From positions 88,779,758 to 88,843,757 of the forward strand of contig NC_062217.1 in the NCBI RefSeq assembly GCF_902686445.1: DNA of 64,000 bases. The letters run 5' to 3'. Under the pieces are notes generated by a model that did not search any database, had not been told where the DNA came from, and was given only the letters and a program-made list of their open reading frames with translations. The translations under genes were made by a program, and so were the position numbers. Of the stretch, positions 49,259 to 58,950 are shown piece by piece. Origin of the DNA: Sciurus carolinensis (lineage: Eukaryota; Chordata; Mammalia; Rodentia; Sciuridae). How positions within the stretch are numbered: position 1 is the first letter of the stretch; each line of letters opens with the position of its first letter.

Positions 49259-50936
49259 TCATCCACTTATTAGTGATATCATTCGTCCATTGGTTTTTTG
49301 AGATTGGCTTATCTCATTTAGCATGATATTCTCCAGTTTCATCCATTTGCCTGCAAATGCCGTAATTTTATCATTCTTTATGGCTGAATAATATTCCATT
49401 GTATATATATATACCACATTTTCTTTATCCATTCATCAATTGAAGGACATCTAGGTTGGTTCCACAATCTGGCTATTGTGAACTGAGCAGCTATGAACAT
49501 TGATGTGGCTGTATCTCTGTAATATGCTGATTTTAAGTCCTTTGGGTGTAGGCCAAGGAGTGGGATAGCTGGGTCAAATGGTGGTTCCATTCCAAGTTTT
49601 CTAAGGAGTCTCCACACTGCTTTCCAGAGTGGCTGCACTAATTTGCAGCCCCACCAGCAATGTATGAGTGTACCTTTCTCCCCACATCCTCGCCAACACC
49701 TTTTGTTGCTTGTATTCTTGATAATCGCCATTCTAATTGGGGTGAGATGAAATCTTAGGGTGGTTTTGATTTGCATTTCTCTTATTACTAGAGATGTTGA
49801 ACATTTTTCCATATGTTTGTTGATTGCTTGTAGGTCTTCTTCGTTGAAGTGTCTATTCATTTCCTTAGCCCATTTGTCGATTGGATTATTTGCATTCTTG
49901 GTGTAGAGTTTTTTGAGTTCTTTATAGATTCTGGAGATTAGCCCTCTATCTGAAGTATGATTGGCAAAGATTTTCTCCCACTCTGTAGGCTCTTTCTTCG
50001 CATTGCTGATAGTTTCCTTTGCTGAGAGAAAGTTTTTTAGTTTGAATCTATCCCAGTTATTAATTCTTGCTTTTATTTCTTGTGCTATGGGAGTCCTGTT
50101 GAGGAAGTCTGGTCCTAAGCCGATATGTTGAAGCTCTGGACTTACTTTTTCTTCTATAAGATGCAAGGTCTCTGGTCTGATTCCAAGATCCTTAATCCAT
50201 TTTGAGTTTAGTTTCGTGCATGGTGAGAGATATGAGTTTAGTTTCATTCTGTTGCATATGGATTTCCAATTCTCCCAGCACCATTTGTTGACGAGGCTAT
50301 CTTTTCTCCATTGCATATTTTTGGCCCCAATGTCTAGTATGAGAAAATTGTATTTATTTGGGTTTGTGTCCGTGTCCTCTATTCTGTACCATTGATCCAC
50401 CTTTCTATTTTGGTACCAATACCATGCCGTTTTTGTAACTATTGTTTTGTAGTAGAGTTGAAGATCTGGTATTGCGATACCCCCTGCTTCACTCTTTCTG
50501 CCAAGGATTGCTTTAGCTATTCTGGGTTTTTTATTCTTCCAGACAAATTTCATAATTTCTTGCTCTATTTCTGTAAGGTACATCATTGGGATTTTAATTG
50601 GAATTGCATTGAATCTGTATAGCACTTTTGGTAGTATGGCCATTTTGACAATATTAATTCTTCCTATCCAAGAACATGGGAGATCTTTCCATCTTCTAAG
50701 GTGTTCTTTAATTTCTTTCTTTAGTGTTCTGTAGTTCTCATTGTAGAGGTCTTTCACCTCTTTTGTGAGATTGATTCCCAAGTATTTTTTTTTTCAAAGT
50801 TATTGTGAATGGGGTAGTTTTCCTAATTTCTCTTTCTGAAGATTCATGGCTTATGTATAAAAATGCCTTAGATTTATGTGCATTGGTCTTTTTTTTTTGT
50901 TGTTGTTGTTGTTGGCAAATAGCAGTGACTGTATTC
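49259..50936 (-). pseudogene. L1 D ORF2 C-terminal fragment
   Basis: An uninterrupted 467-codon frame (49,378-50,781) covers the region after the reverse transcriptase palm ([20 protein letters not shown]) to the C-terminus, including the Cys-rich motif [20 protein letters not shown] used by ORF2p in RNA binding. A TA-repeat expansion near 49,402-49,415 shifts the frame just before the end. The truncated copy lacks the endonuclease and most of the RT. The long open frame shows that the source was intact recently, but no start or promoter exists for it here. Confidence 0.9.
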
Positions 50937-50952
50937 TTTTTTTTTTTTTTTT
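50937..50952 (-). other. Poly(A) tail of L1 E (T16 on plus strand), lying between E and D
   Basis: Sixteen T separate E from D. On the sense strand E therefore ends in A16 and D sequence follows directly. The last 85-90 bases of the usual 3'UTR (present in D and F, ending CCATTTGTTTACAATAAAA) are missing from E, so the tail was added early or internally. Confidence 0.9.
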
Positions 50953-50988
50953 ACGTTTACATAGGGTAATGATGTTTATTTTATTTTT

Positions 50989-51035
50989 CCCCTCCCCCCC
51001 ACCCCTCCCACCCCTCCCACCCCTCCCACCCCTCT
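50989..51035 (-). repeat. Expanded G-rich tract in the L1 E 3'UTR
   Basis: The plus strand has C-runs separated by A or T, with the 9-bp unit CCCACCCCT repeated about four times. D and F have shorter versions of the same tract. The sense-strand RNA and DNA would have many runs of three or more G, a strong G-quadruplex pattern. Confidence 0.93.
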
Positions 51036-51079
51036 TTTCCCTCTACACAATCCTTCTTTCCTTCATTCTTACCGCTCTC

Positions 51080-51120
51080 CTTAGCCTAACTCTAAACCTA
51101 ACCCTAAACCTAATGCTAGC
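51080..51120 (-). repeat. Telomere-like array in the L1 E 3'UTR
   Basis: The plus strand reads TTAGCCTAACTCTAAACCTA, then ACCCTAAACCTAATGCTAGC, close to CCCTAA repeats with point changes. Same position as in D and F. Confidence 0.92.
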
Positions 51121-51145
51121 CCGTCCCACCCCCCATTATATGTCC

Positions 51146-54100
51146 TCATCCGCTTATCAGCGAGATCATTCGTCCTTTAGTTTTTTGAGATTGGCTTATC
51201 TCACTTAGCATGATATTCTCCAATTTCGACCATTTGCCTACAAATGCCATAATTTTATCATTCTTCATTGCTGAGTAATATTCCATTGTATAAATATGCC
51301 ACAGTTTCTTTATCCATTCATCAACTGAAGGGCATCTAGGTTGGTTCCACAATCTGGCTATGGTGAATTGAGCAGCAATGAACATTGATGTGGCTGTATC
51401 TCTGTAGTATGCTGATTTTAAGTCCTTTGGGTATAGGCCAAGGAGTGGGATAGCTGGGTCAAATGGTGTTTCCATTCCAAGCTTTCTGAGGAATCTCCAC
51501 ACTGCTTTCCAGAGTGGCTGCACTAATTTGCAACCCCACCAGCAATGTATGAGTGTTCCTTTTTCACCACATCCTCGCCAACACCTATTGTTGCTTGTAT
51601 TCTTGATAATCGCCATTCTAATTGGGGTGAGATGAAATCTTAGGGTAGTTTTGATTTGCATTTCCCTTATTACTAGGGATGTTGAACATTTTTTCATATA
51701 TCTGGTGATTACTTGTACATCTTCTTCTGTGAAGTGTCTGTTCATTTCCTTAGCCCATTTGTTGATTGGATTATTTGTATTCTTCGTGTAGAGTTTTTTG
51801 AGTTATTTATAGATTCTGGAAATTAGCGCTCTATCTGAGGTATGGTTGGCAAAAATATTCTCCCACTCTGTAGGCTCTCTCTTCACATTTCTGATAGTTT
51901 CCTTTGCTGAGAGAAAGCTTTTTAGTTTGAATCTATCCCAGTTGTTGATTCTTGCTTTTATTTCTTGTGCTATGGGAGTCCTGTTAAGGAAATCTGATCC
52001 TAAGCCAACAAGTTGAAGATTTGGACCTACTTTTTCTTCTATAAGATGCAGGGTCTCTGGTCTGATTCCGAGGTCCTTGATCCATTTTGAGTTGAGTTTT
52101 GTGTAGGGTGAGAGATAGGGGTTTAATTTCATTCTATTGCATATGGTTTTCCAGTTTTCCCAGCACCATTTGTTGAAGAGGCTATCTTTTCTCCATTGCA
52201 TATTGTTGGAACCTTTGTCCAGTATGAGAAAATTGTATTTATTTGGGTTTGTGTCCATGTCCTCTATTCTGTACCATTGATCTACCTGTCTATTTTGGTA
52301 CCAATACCATGCCGTTTTTGTTACTATTGCTTTGTAGTAGAGTTGAAGATCTGGTATTGCAATACCCCCTGCTTCGCTCTTGCTACTGAGGATTGCTTTA
52401 GCTATTCTAGGTTTTTTATTCTTCCAGATGAATTTCATAATTGCTTGCTCTATTTCTGCAAGGTACATCATTGGGATTTTAATTGGAATTGCATTGAATC
52501 TGTATAGCACTTTAGGTAGTATAGCCATTTTGACGATATTAATTCTGCCTATCCAGGAACATGGGAGATCTTTCCATCTTCTAAAGTTTTCTTGAATTTC
52601 TTTCTTTAGTGTTCTGTAGTTCTCATTGTAGAGGTCTTTCACCTCTTTTGTGAGATTGATTCCCAAGTATTTTATTTTTTTCGATGCTATTGTGAATGGG
52701 GTAGTTTTCCTAATTTCTCTTTCTGAAGATTCATCACTTATGTATAAAAATGCATTGGATTTATGAGCATTGATCTTGTAACCTGCTACTTTACTGAATT
52801 CACTTATGAGTTCTAAAAGTTTTCTGGTGGAATTTCCAGGTTCCTCTAAATATATAATCATGTCATCAGCGAACAGGGATAGTTTGAGTTCTTCTTTTCC
52901 TATTCGTATCCCTTTAATTTCTTTGGTTTGTCTGATTGCTCTGGCTAGAGTCTCAAGGACGATGTTGAATAGAAGCGGTGAAAGAGGGCATCCCTGCCTT
53001 GTTCCAGTTTTTAGGGGGAACGCTTTCAGTTTTTCACCATTTAGAATGATATTAGCCATGGGCTTAGCGTAGATGGCCTTTATAATGTTTAGGAATGTTC
53101 CCACTACCCCAATTTTTTCTAGTGTTTTGAGCATGAAGGGATGCTGTATTTTATCAAATGCTTTTTCTGCATCTATTGAAATAATCATGTGATTCTTGAC
53201 TTTAAGTCTGTTGATATGGTGAATGACATTTATTGATTTCCGAATGTTGAACCAACCTTGCATCCCTGGGATAAAACCCACTTGATCGTGGTGCACTATC
53301 TTTTTAATATATATTTGTATGCGATTTGCTAAAATTTTGTTGAGAATTTTTGCATCGATGTTCATTAAGGATATTGGTCTGAAATTTTCCTTCCTCGATG
53401 TGTCTCTGTCTGGTTTAGGTATCAGGGTGATATTGGCTTCATAGAACGAGTTTGGTAGGGTTCCCTCCTCTTCTATTTCATGGAATAGTTTGAGGAGTAT
53501 TGGAATGAGCTCTTCTTTAAAGGTTTTGTAGAACTCGGCTGAGAACCCATCTGGTCCTGGACTTTTCTTTGTTGGTAGGCTTTTGATGACCTCTTCTATT
53601 TCATTGCTTGAAATTGGTTTATTTAAGTTGTGTATGTCCTCCTCGTTCAGTTTAGGTAGTTCATATGTCTCTAGAAATTTGTTGATGTCTTCAAGGTTTT
53701 CTGTTTTGTTGGAGTATAGATTTTCGAAATAGCTTCTAATTATGTTTTGTATTTCACTCGTGTCTGTTGTGATGTTTCCTTGTTCATTCCGAATTTTAGT
53801 AATTTGAGTTTTCTCCCTCTTTCTCTTTGTTAGTGTGGCTAAGGGTTTATCAATTTTATTTATTTTTTCAAAGAACCAACTATTTATTTTGTTAATTTTT
53901 CCGATTGTTTCTTTTGTTTCGATTTCGTTGATTTCGGCTCTGATTTTAACTATTTCCTGTCTTCTACTACTTTTGGTATTGGTCTGCTCTTCTTTTTCTA
54001 GTGCTTTGAGCTGTAGTGGTAAGTCGTTTATTTGTTGATTTCTACTTCTTTTTTGAATGCACCCCATGAAATAAATCTTCCTCTAAGTACTGCTTTCATA

Positions 54101-54992
54101 GTGTCCCAGAGATTTTGATATGATGTGTCTTTGTTCTCGTTTACTTCTAAGAATTTTTTATTTCCCTCCTGATGTCTTCTGTTATCCATTCATCATATAA
54201 TAGTGTATTATTTAGTCTCCAGGTATTGGAGAAGTTTCTGTTTTTTATTCTGTCATTTATTTCTAATTTCAATCCATTATGATCTGATAGAGTACAAGGT
54301 AGTATCTCTATCTTCTTGTATTTACTAACAGTAGCTTTGTGGCATAAAATATGGTCTATTTTAGAGAAGGATCCATGTGCTGCTGAGAAGAAAGTGTATT
54401 CATTCTTTGTTGGATGGTATATTCTATATATGTCCGTTAAGTCTAAATTGCTGATTGTGTTGTTGAGATCTATAGTTTCTTTATTCAATTTTTGTTTGGA
54501 CGATCTATCCAGTGGTGAGAGAGGTGTGTTAAAATCGCCTAGTATTATTGTGTTGTGGTCTATTTGATTTCTGGAATTGAGAAGGATTTGTTTGACGTAC
54601 GTGGATGAGCCAATGTTCGGGGCATAGATATTTATGATTGTTATGTCTTGCTGATTTATGCTTCCCTTAAGCAGCATGTAATGTCCTTCTTTATCCCTTC
54701 TGACTAGTTTTGGTTTGAAGTCCACATTATCTGAGATGAGGATGGATACTCCAGCTTTTTTGCTGTGTCCGTGTGCATGGTATGTTTTTCCCCATCCTTT
54801 CACCTTTAGTCTATGGGTGTCTCTTTCTATGAGATGAGTCTCTTGCAGGCAGCATATTGTTGGATTTTTCTTTTTAATCCAATCTGCCAGTCTGTGTCTT
54901 TTGATTGATGAATTCAGGCCATTAACATTCAGGGTTATTATTGTGATATGATTTGTATTCCCAGTCAATTGACTCATATTTGTTTTTGACAT
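51146..54992 (-). pseudogene. L1 E ORF2 (endonuclease/reverse transcriptase), 3 breaks
   Basis: The endonuclease frame 54,147-54,992 has NVNGLNSS, CLQETHL, the complete GDFNTPLSPLDRS and LSDHNGLKLEI, so all active-site motifs are present. The frame is lost through a 1-nt deletion in an A-run near 54,155, and a second 1-nt deletion lies near 54,050. The frame 51,803-54,067 (754 codons) covers the rest of the N-terminal half and the whole reverse transcriptase, with FADD at 52,862-52,873 and [14 protein letters not shown] upstream. It ends at TAA (51,803-51,805), where D and F have a Glu codon (GAA), a single-base nonsense change. The last 199 codons at 51,146-51,745 hold the Cys-rich [18 protein letters not shown]. 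Total about 1,280 codons, the usual L1 ORF2 length. Confidence 0.96.
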
Positions 54993-55023
54993 GATTTGGT
55001 TTCTCCTTTATTTGGCTATTCCT

Positions 55024-56069
55024 TTAGGCTAGCGCCTCCTGTTGCTGATTTGCATCGTTGTTTTTCATCTCTTCCTCATGGAATATTTTGCTGAGAATGT
55101 TCTGTAATGCTGGCTTTCTTTTTGTAAATTCCTTTAGCTTTTGTTTATCATGGAAGGATCTTATTTCATCGTCAAATTTGAAGGTAAGTTTTGCTGGGTA
55201 TAAGATTCTTGGTTGGCATCCATTTTCTTTCAGGGCTTGGTATATGTTGTTCCAGGCCCTTCTAGCTTTTAGGGTCTGGATTGAAAAATCTGCTGATATT
55301 CTTATTGGTTTCCCTCTGAATGTAATTTGATTCTTTTCTCTCGCGGCCTTTAAAATTCTGTCTTTATTTTGTATGTTAGGTATTTTCATAATAATGTGCC
55401 TTGGTGTGGGTCTGTTGTAATTTTGTATGTTGGAGTTCTATAAGCCTCTTGTACTTGGTTTTCCATTTCATTCTTCAGATTTGGGAAATTTTCTGTTATT
55501 ATTTCATTGAATAGATTGTTCATTCCTTTGGTTTGTTTCTCTAAGCCTTCCTCAATCCCAATAATTCTCAAATTTGGCCTTTTCATGATATCCCATAGTT
55601 CTTGGAGATTCTGTTCATGATTTCTTACCATCTTCTCTGTTTGTTCAACTTTGTTTTCAAGGTTAAATATTTTGTCTTCAATATCTGAGGTTCTGTCTTC
55701 CAGGTGTTCTATCCTATTGGTTATGCTTTCTATGGAGTTTTTAACTTGGTTTATTGTTTCCTTCATTTCAAGGATTTCAGTTTGGTTTTTTTTCAGTATC
55801 TCTAACTCTTTATTGAAATGATCTCTTGCTTCCCGTATTTGGTCTTTTAACTGTTGATTGGTGCGATCATTTAATGCCTGCATTTGCTCTTTCATCTCCT
55901 CCTTCAATGCCTGCATTTGCTCTTTCATCTCCTCATTAGCTTCCCTGATCGTTTTAATTACGTACATTCTGAACTCCCTTTCTGACATTTCTTCTGCTGT
56001 GCTGTCATTGGGTTTTATTGATGTAGTATCTAGGTTTGTTTGGGACATTTTCTTCCCTTGTTTTCTCAT
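55024..56069 (-). pseudogene. L1 E ORF1 (RNA-binding chaperone), one frameshift
   Basis: The start ATG at 56,069 gives MRKQGKKMSQTNLD. A coiled coil follows with the 33-bp repeat (55,874-55,939, EMKEQMQALKE/EMKEQMQALND type), then the RRM (NLRIIGIEEGLEKQ) up to about 55,430, where one missing base in a CCAA-CATA context shifts the frame to a stop at 55,386. The C-terminal RNA-binding domain continues in another frame to 55,024 (REKNQITFRGKPIRISADFS). Full length would be about 348 codons. The ORF2 ATG lies 31 bases downstream of the ORF1 stop codon, a short spacer usual for L1. Confidence 0.95.
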
Positions 56070-57630
56070 AATGGTCAGTTGTCAGTGGGACCCTGAGATA
56101 TTGCAGTTTTCCACTATTGGCTTATAGTGTCCCAGTAGATTTCCAGTGTATCACCTCCCAGCCTTCAGTAGCCTGATGTCTTGGAGGAATCTGATAAAGC
56201 AGCTCCTTCGAATGAGCTGCCTCTCTAGGGGTGGTGACCCTCAGGTGGCGTATATTCCCTGCTAGTGGGCAGAGGTGCCTCCACTTGTTGACCATGGTCA
56301 TCCAACGGGAACTAGGCTGCAGGCTGTGGCAAGTCCTGATTGTGCCTGTGTCTCTGGTTTTACCGTCCCTGTGGGAAAACCTCACCCGGCAGGGAAGACT
56401 CACTCGGTGGAGACGTCTCGCTGGTCAGTTCCCCTCCTAGAGGTTCCCCTCAATCTACAACTACCACCTGGGCTTGGCTGTCTTCCTCTGCAATGTTCCC
56501 AGGGGCCCGGACCTACCTCCTGGGCCTGGGAGTCTCACCCTTCGCAGGCGAGTTTCCTTAGGCTGCCTCTCCTCAGAGAAGCTGCCCGCAGTCCTGGAAA
56601 CTTCGCTCCGCCCCTAGGTGTGTCTCTGTGCGGCTCTTCCAGCAAGAAGCCACCTAGCTCCTGGGACCCTGCTCTGCACCTAATCACCTGGCTATGCGGC
56701 CCCTCCTCTGAGCCGCCACCTGGAGCCCTGTGCAATAGCTCTGATACCCAGAGACCTGCCACACACCTCCTCCTCTGGACAGTGGCCGGGTTTCCGACGC
56801 TGTCTCTATGAGCCCAAGCAATTCACTTCACGTCTCCTCCTCCTGCCAACCGCCCGTAGCCCTAGGCATTCACTCCAAGTCCTAGTGACCCTCCCTGTTC
56901 CTCCTCCTCCTCCTCGGGTAGCCCCCCGGGTGTTCAGGAGCGGTGGCTCCGAGACCAAGTGACCCACCATGCTCCTCCTCCAGGCAGGCCACCGGTGTTC
57001 AGGAGCGGTCGCTTTTAGTCCAATCAACTCACCACTCGCCTCCTCCTCTGGCAACCGCATGTAGCTCTGATGCAGTCACTCCTAGACCAAGCGACCCACC
57101 GTGCTCCTCCTCCAGGTAGGCCACCGGTGTTCTGGAGCGGTCGATCTGAGTTCAAACAGCTCGCCACACAGCTCCTCCTCTGGCAACTGCCTGTGGCTCT
57201 GATGCAGTCACTCCTAGGTCAAGCAACACGCCGCGCTCCTCCTCTTCCTCAGGGCAACCCCCTGGTGTTCAGAAGCGGTCCTTCTGGGTCTAAACAGCTT
57301 GCCACGCAGCTCCTCCTCAGGCAGCTGCCTGGAGCCCCAGTGGTTGCTCCGAGTCCAAGCGCTGTGCTGAGCTGCCTCCTCTACAATGATCCCAGTTGTC
57401 CGTGTTTACCGCTCCAGTGGGGGAAGGGTCGTCTCGCCGGGCAACTCTACTTCACAAAGGTCCCTGCCTTCCGGGGCTACCGCCCCATCTGGGACGCCTC
57501 CCCAATGGGAGAGACTCACCCAGTGGCTTTGAGTTGGTCCCAAGTCTCTCACTATCTCCTCTTTTGAATCTTGCATCCTGGAGCAATGTGAAATGCAGTC
57601 GCCCCCTAGTCTGCCATTTTGAAACTCCCT
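56070..57630 (-). promoter_or_regulatory. L1 E 5'UTR / internal promoter with 132-bp tandem units
   Basis: The most GC- and CpG-rich part of the window. In sense, the start has a YY1-like site (CAAAATGGC; plus strand GCCATTTTG at 57,613-57,621), then about 130 bp shared with element F. After that E has its own tandem units: GCTCTGATG starts at 57,064 and 57,196, AGACCAAG at 56,952 and 57,084, both 132 bp apart, with diverged units on either side (about 56,860-57,360). The last 100 bp before ORF1 are again shared with F. Such CpG-rich units act as Pol II promoters in other L1s; activity here is inferred. Confidence 0.88.
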
Positions 57631-57643
57631 TACCAAAAATATT
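57631..57643. repeat. Right TSD of the E+D composite block (13 bp)
   Basis: TACCAAAAATATT, identical to 48,991-49,003. It touches the first base of the full-length 5' end of L1 E. Confidence 0.93.
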
Positions 57644-58950
57644 CAAATGAAAAATTAGAAATAACATGTAAGGTGTTAAAAGTTACTTTCTTTAAGAAAT
57701 CCACTTCACATAAGATGTCACAATTAAGTTGAAGTGAAAGGATTAGAAAAGATTCTTCTTGCTAACAATAATACAAAAGAAGATGGAGTACTTAAATAAC
57801 AGAGAAATGTAATTTTACAGTGAAGGATATTACCAGGGATTAAGAGGAATATTTTCATTTGATAATTTATCAATTTCTCAAGAAGTCTTAGCAATCTTAA
57901 ATGTTATGTAATAACAACACTGTAAAGGTATAGTAGCAAATAATCTATTGAAGAAATAAAATCAATGAAAAGATATACAAATCCACTATTTTATTCAGGT
58001 CTTTTTATATCACCACCCAGTAAAACTGATAGAAGTACATAAAATTTCATAAAGGGCATTGGGAAATTTGGAAAATACATAGTAGTCATAAAAAATCCTC
58101 AATAAATTCAAAAGAATTGCATTATAAACTGGGTGTTATTGATCACAATGTAATTAAGTCCACAAATATTTAGAAGCTAAATAACACACTTCTAAATAAC
58201 AACTAGAAAAAAAGAACAAGTCAAAGGAGAAATTTAGAAGAACTAAGAACAGAATACAAATAAACCAAATATATTAAAGTTTGTGGGAGACAAGGGAAGT
58301 AGTGCTTTTAGAGAAATTTTGACCATAAAAACTTAAGTTAAAATACATATAAAAATTGTAATAATTCAAAGTTCCATGTTAAACAATTTAGGAGAAATTA
58401 AGCATAGAATGAGCAGAAGAATTAAATAAGATTATGAATTAGTGAAATAAAAACTAAGAATATCAGTAAGTTTTTTAAAAAATTATGTGGAAGAAGAGAG
58501 AAAGAGAGAAAGATTACCAATATCTGAAGTGAGAAAGATAATAAAGGATGTTGGGAGTAATTTTAGAATTATCATTAAAATAATAATATGACTAATTTAA
58601 CTGGAAAATACCTGAAAATAAAAATTTAACAAAAGTCACTCATTTAAAAAGTAAATAATCCAAATACCTTACATATATAATTTTTTTAAATTTTAAATAC
58701 CTTTTGTAAAACAAAAATTACAGACCCCATGGTGACTTCACTGTGTATATCAGACAATTGAGAAAAATACTATTACTAAGAACTCCATACCAATATGCTA
58801 AATATAATATAAAAACATTTGTTTTAAAATTGTGTATCTGAGGATACACAAAACCTCCAATAATACAAAGAATAAGTTTGAAAGATCCGGATATTTATCA
58901 GATAGATAAATAAGATACCTAAGTATTATTTCACATTTCATTATTACAGA
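57644..58950 (+). mobile_element. Ancient L1M, right part (endonuclease to early RT region)
   Basis: Continues the element at 47,561-48,990. CTTTCTTTAAGAAATCCACT near 57,688 matches the endonuclease region of old L1s. GAAGGATATTACCAGGGATT near 57,822, ATCAATTTCTCAAGAAGTCT, AAAACTGATAGAAGTACATA near 58,022, GATCACAATGTAATTAAG near 58,140 and AAGTAGTGCTTTTAGAGA near 58,296 follow in order. The end near 58,700-58,950 is unclear. No open frame remains. Confidence 0.62.

Larger units (their letters stand above)
49004..50936 (-). mobile_element. L1 copy D: 1.9 kb 5'-truncated L1, co-inserted with E
   Basis: Reverse-strand L1 with a complete 3' end (tail complement at 49,004-49,020), a 3'UTR with G-rich tract and telomere-like array (49,135-49,245), and the ORF2 C-terminal third. 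Near 50,889-50,913 a T10/(GTT)5 tract replaces about 90 bp of ORF2, and 50,914-50,936 then matches ORF2 near the catalytic motif (TTGGCAAATAGCAGTGAC). D ends abruptly at the T16 tail complement of E. It has no TSD of its own separate from E. Confidence 0.9.
50953..57630 (-). mobile_element. L1 element E: full-length 6.7 kb, three-part composite with D
   Basis: In the sense direction (right to left): a 5'UTR of about 1.56 kb with 132-bp tandem units, ORF1, ORF2, and a 3'UTR with expanded G-rich tract and telomere-like array, then A16. The 5' end is complete (AGGGAGTTTCAAAATGGCAG) and touches the right TSD exactly. ORF1 has one 1-nt frameshift; ORF2 has two frameshifts and one stop. It has the fewest breaks of any L1 in the window and is probably the youngest together with D. 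It is not autonomous as read. Confidence 0.97.

Noticed and set aside
49378..54067. A host gene for a reverse transcriptase
   Set aside because: The long frames are L1 ORF2 with L1 5' and 3' UTRs, A tails and TSDs around them, and they are broken.
56275..57567. A CpG-island promoter with host exons on the plus strand
   Set aside because: The whole GC-rich stretch is the L1 E 5'UTR, bounded by ORF1 and the TSD. It is reported only as a possible antisense L1 frame.
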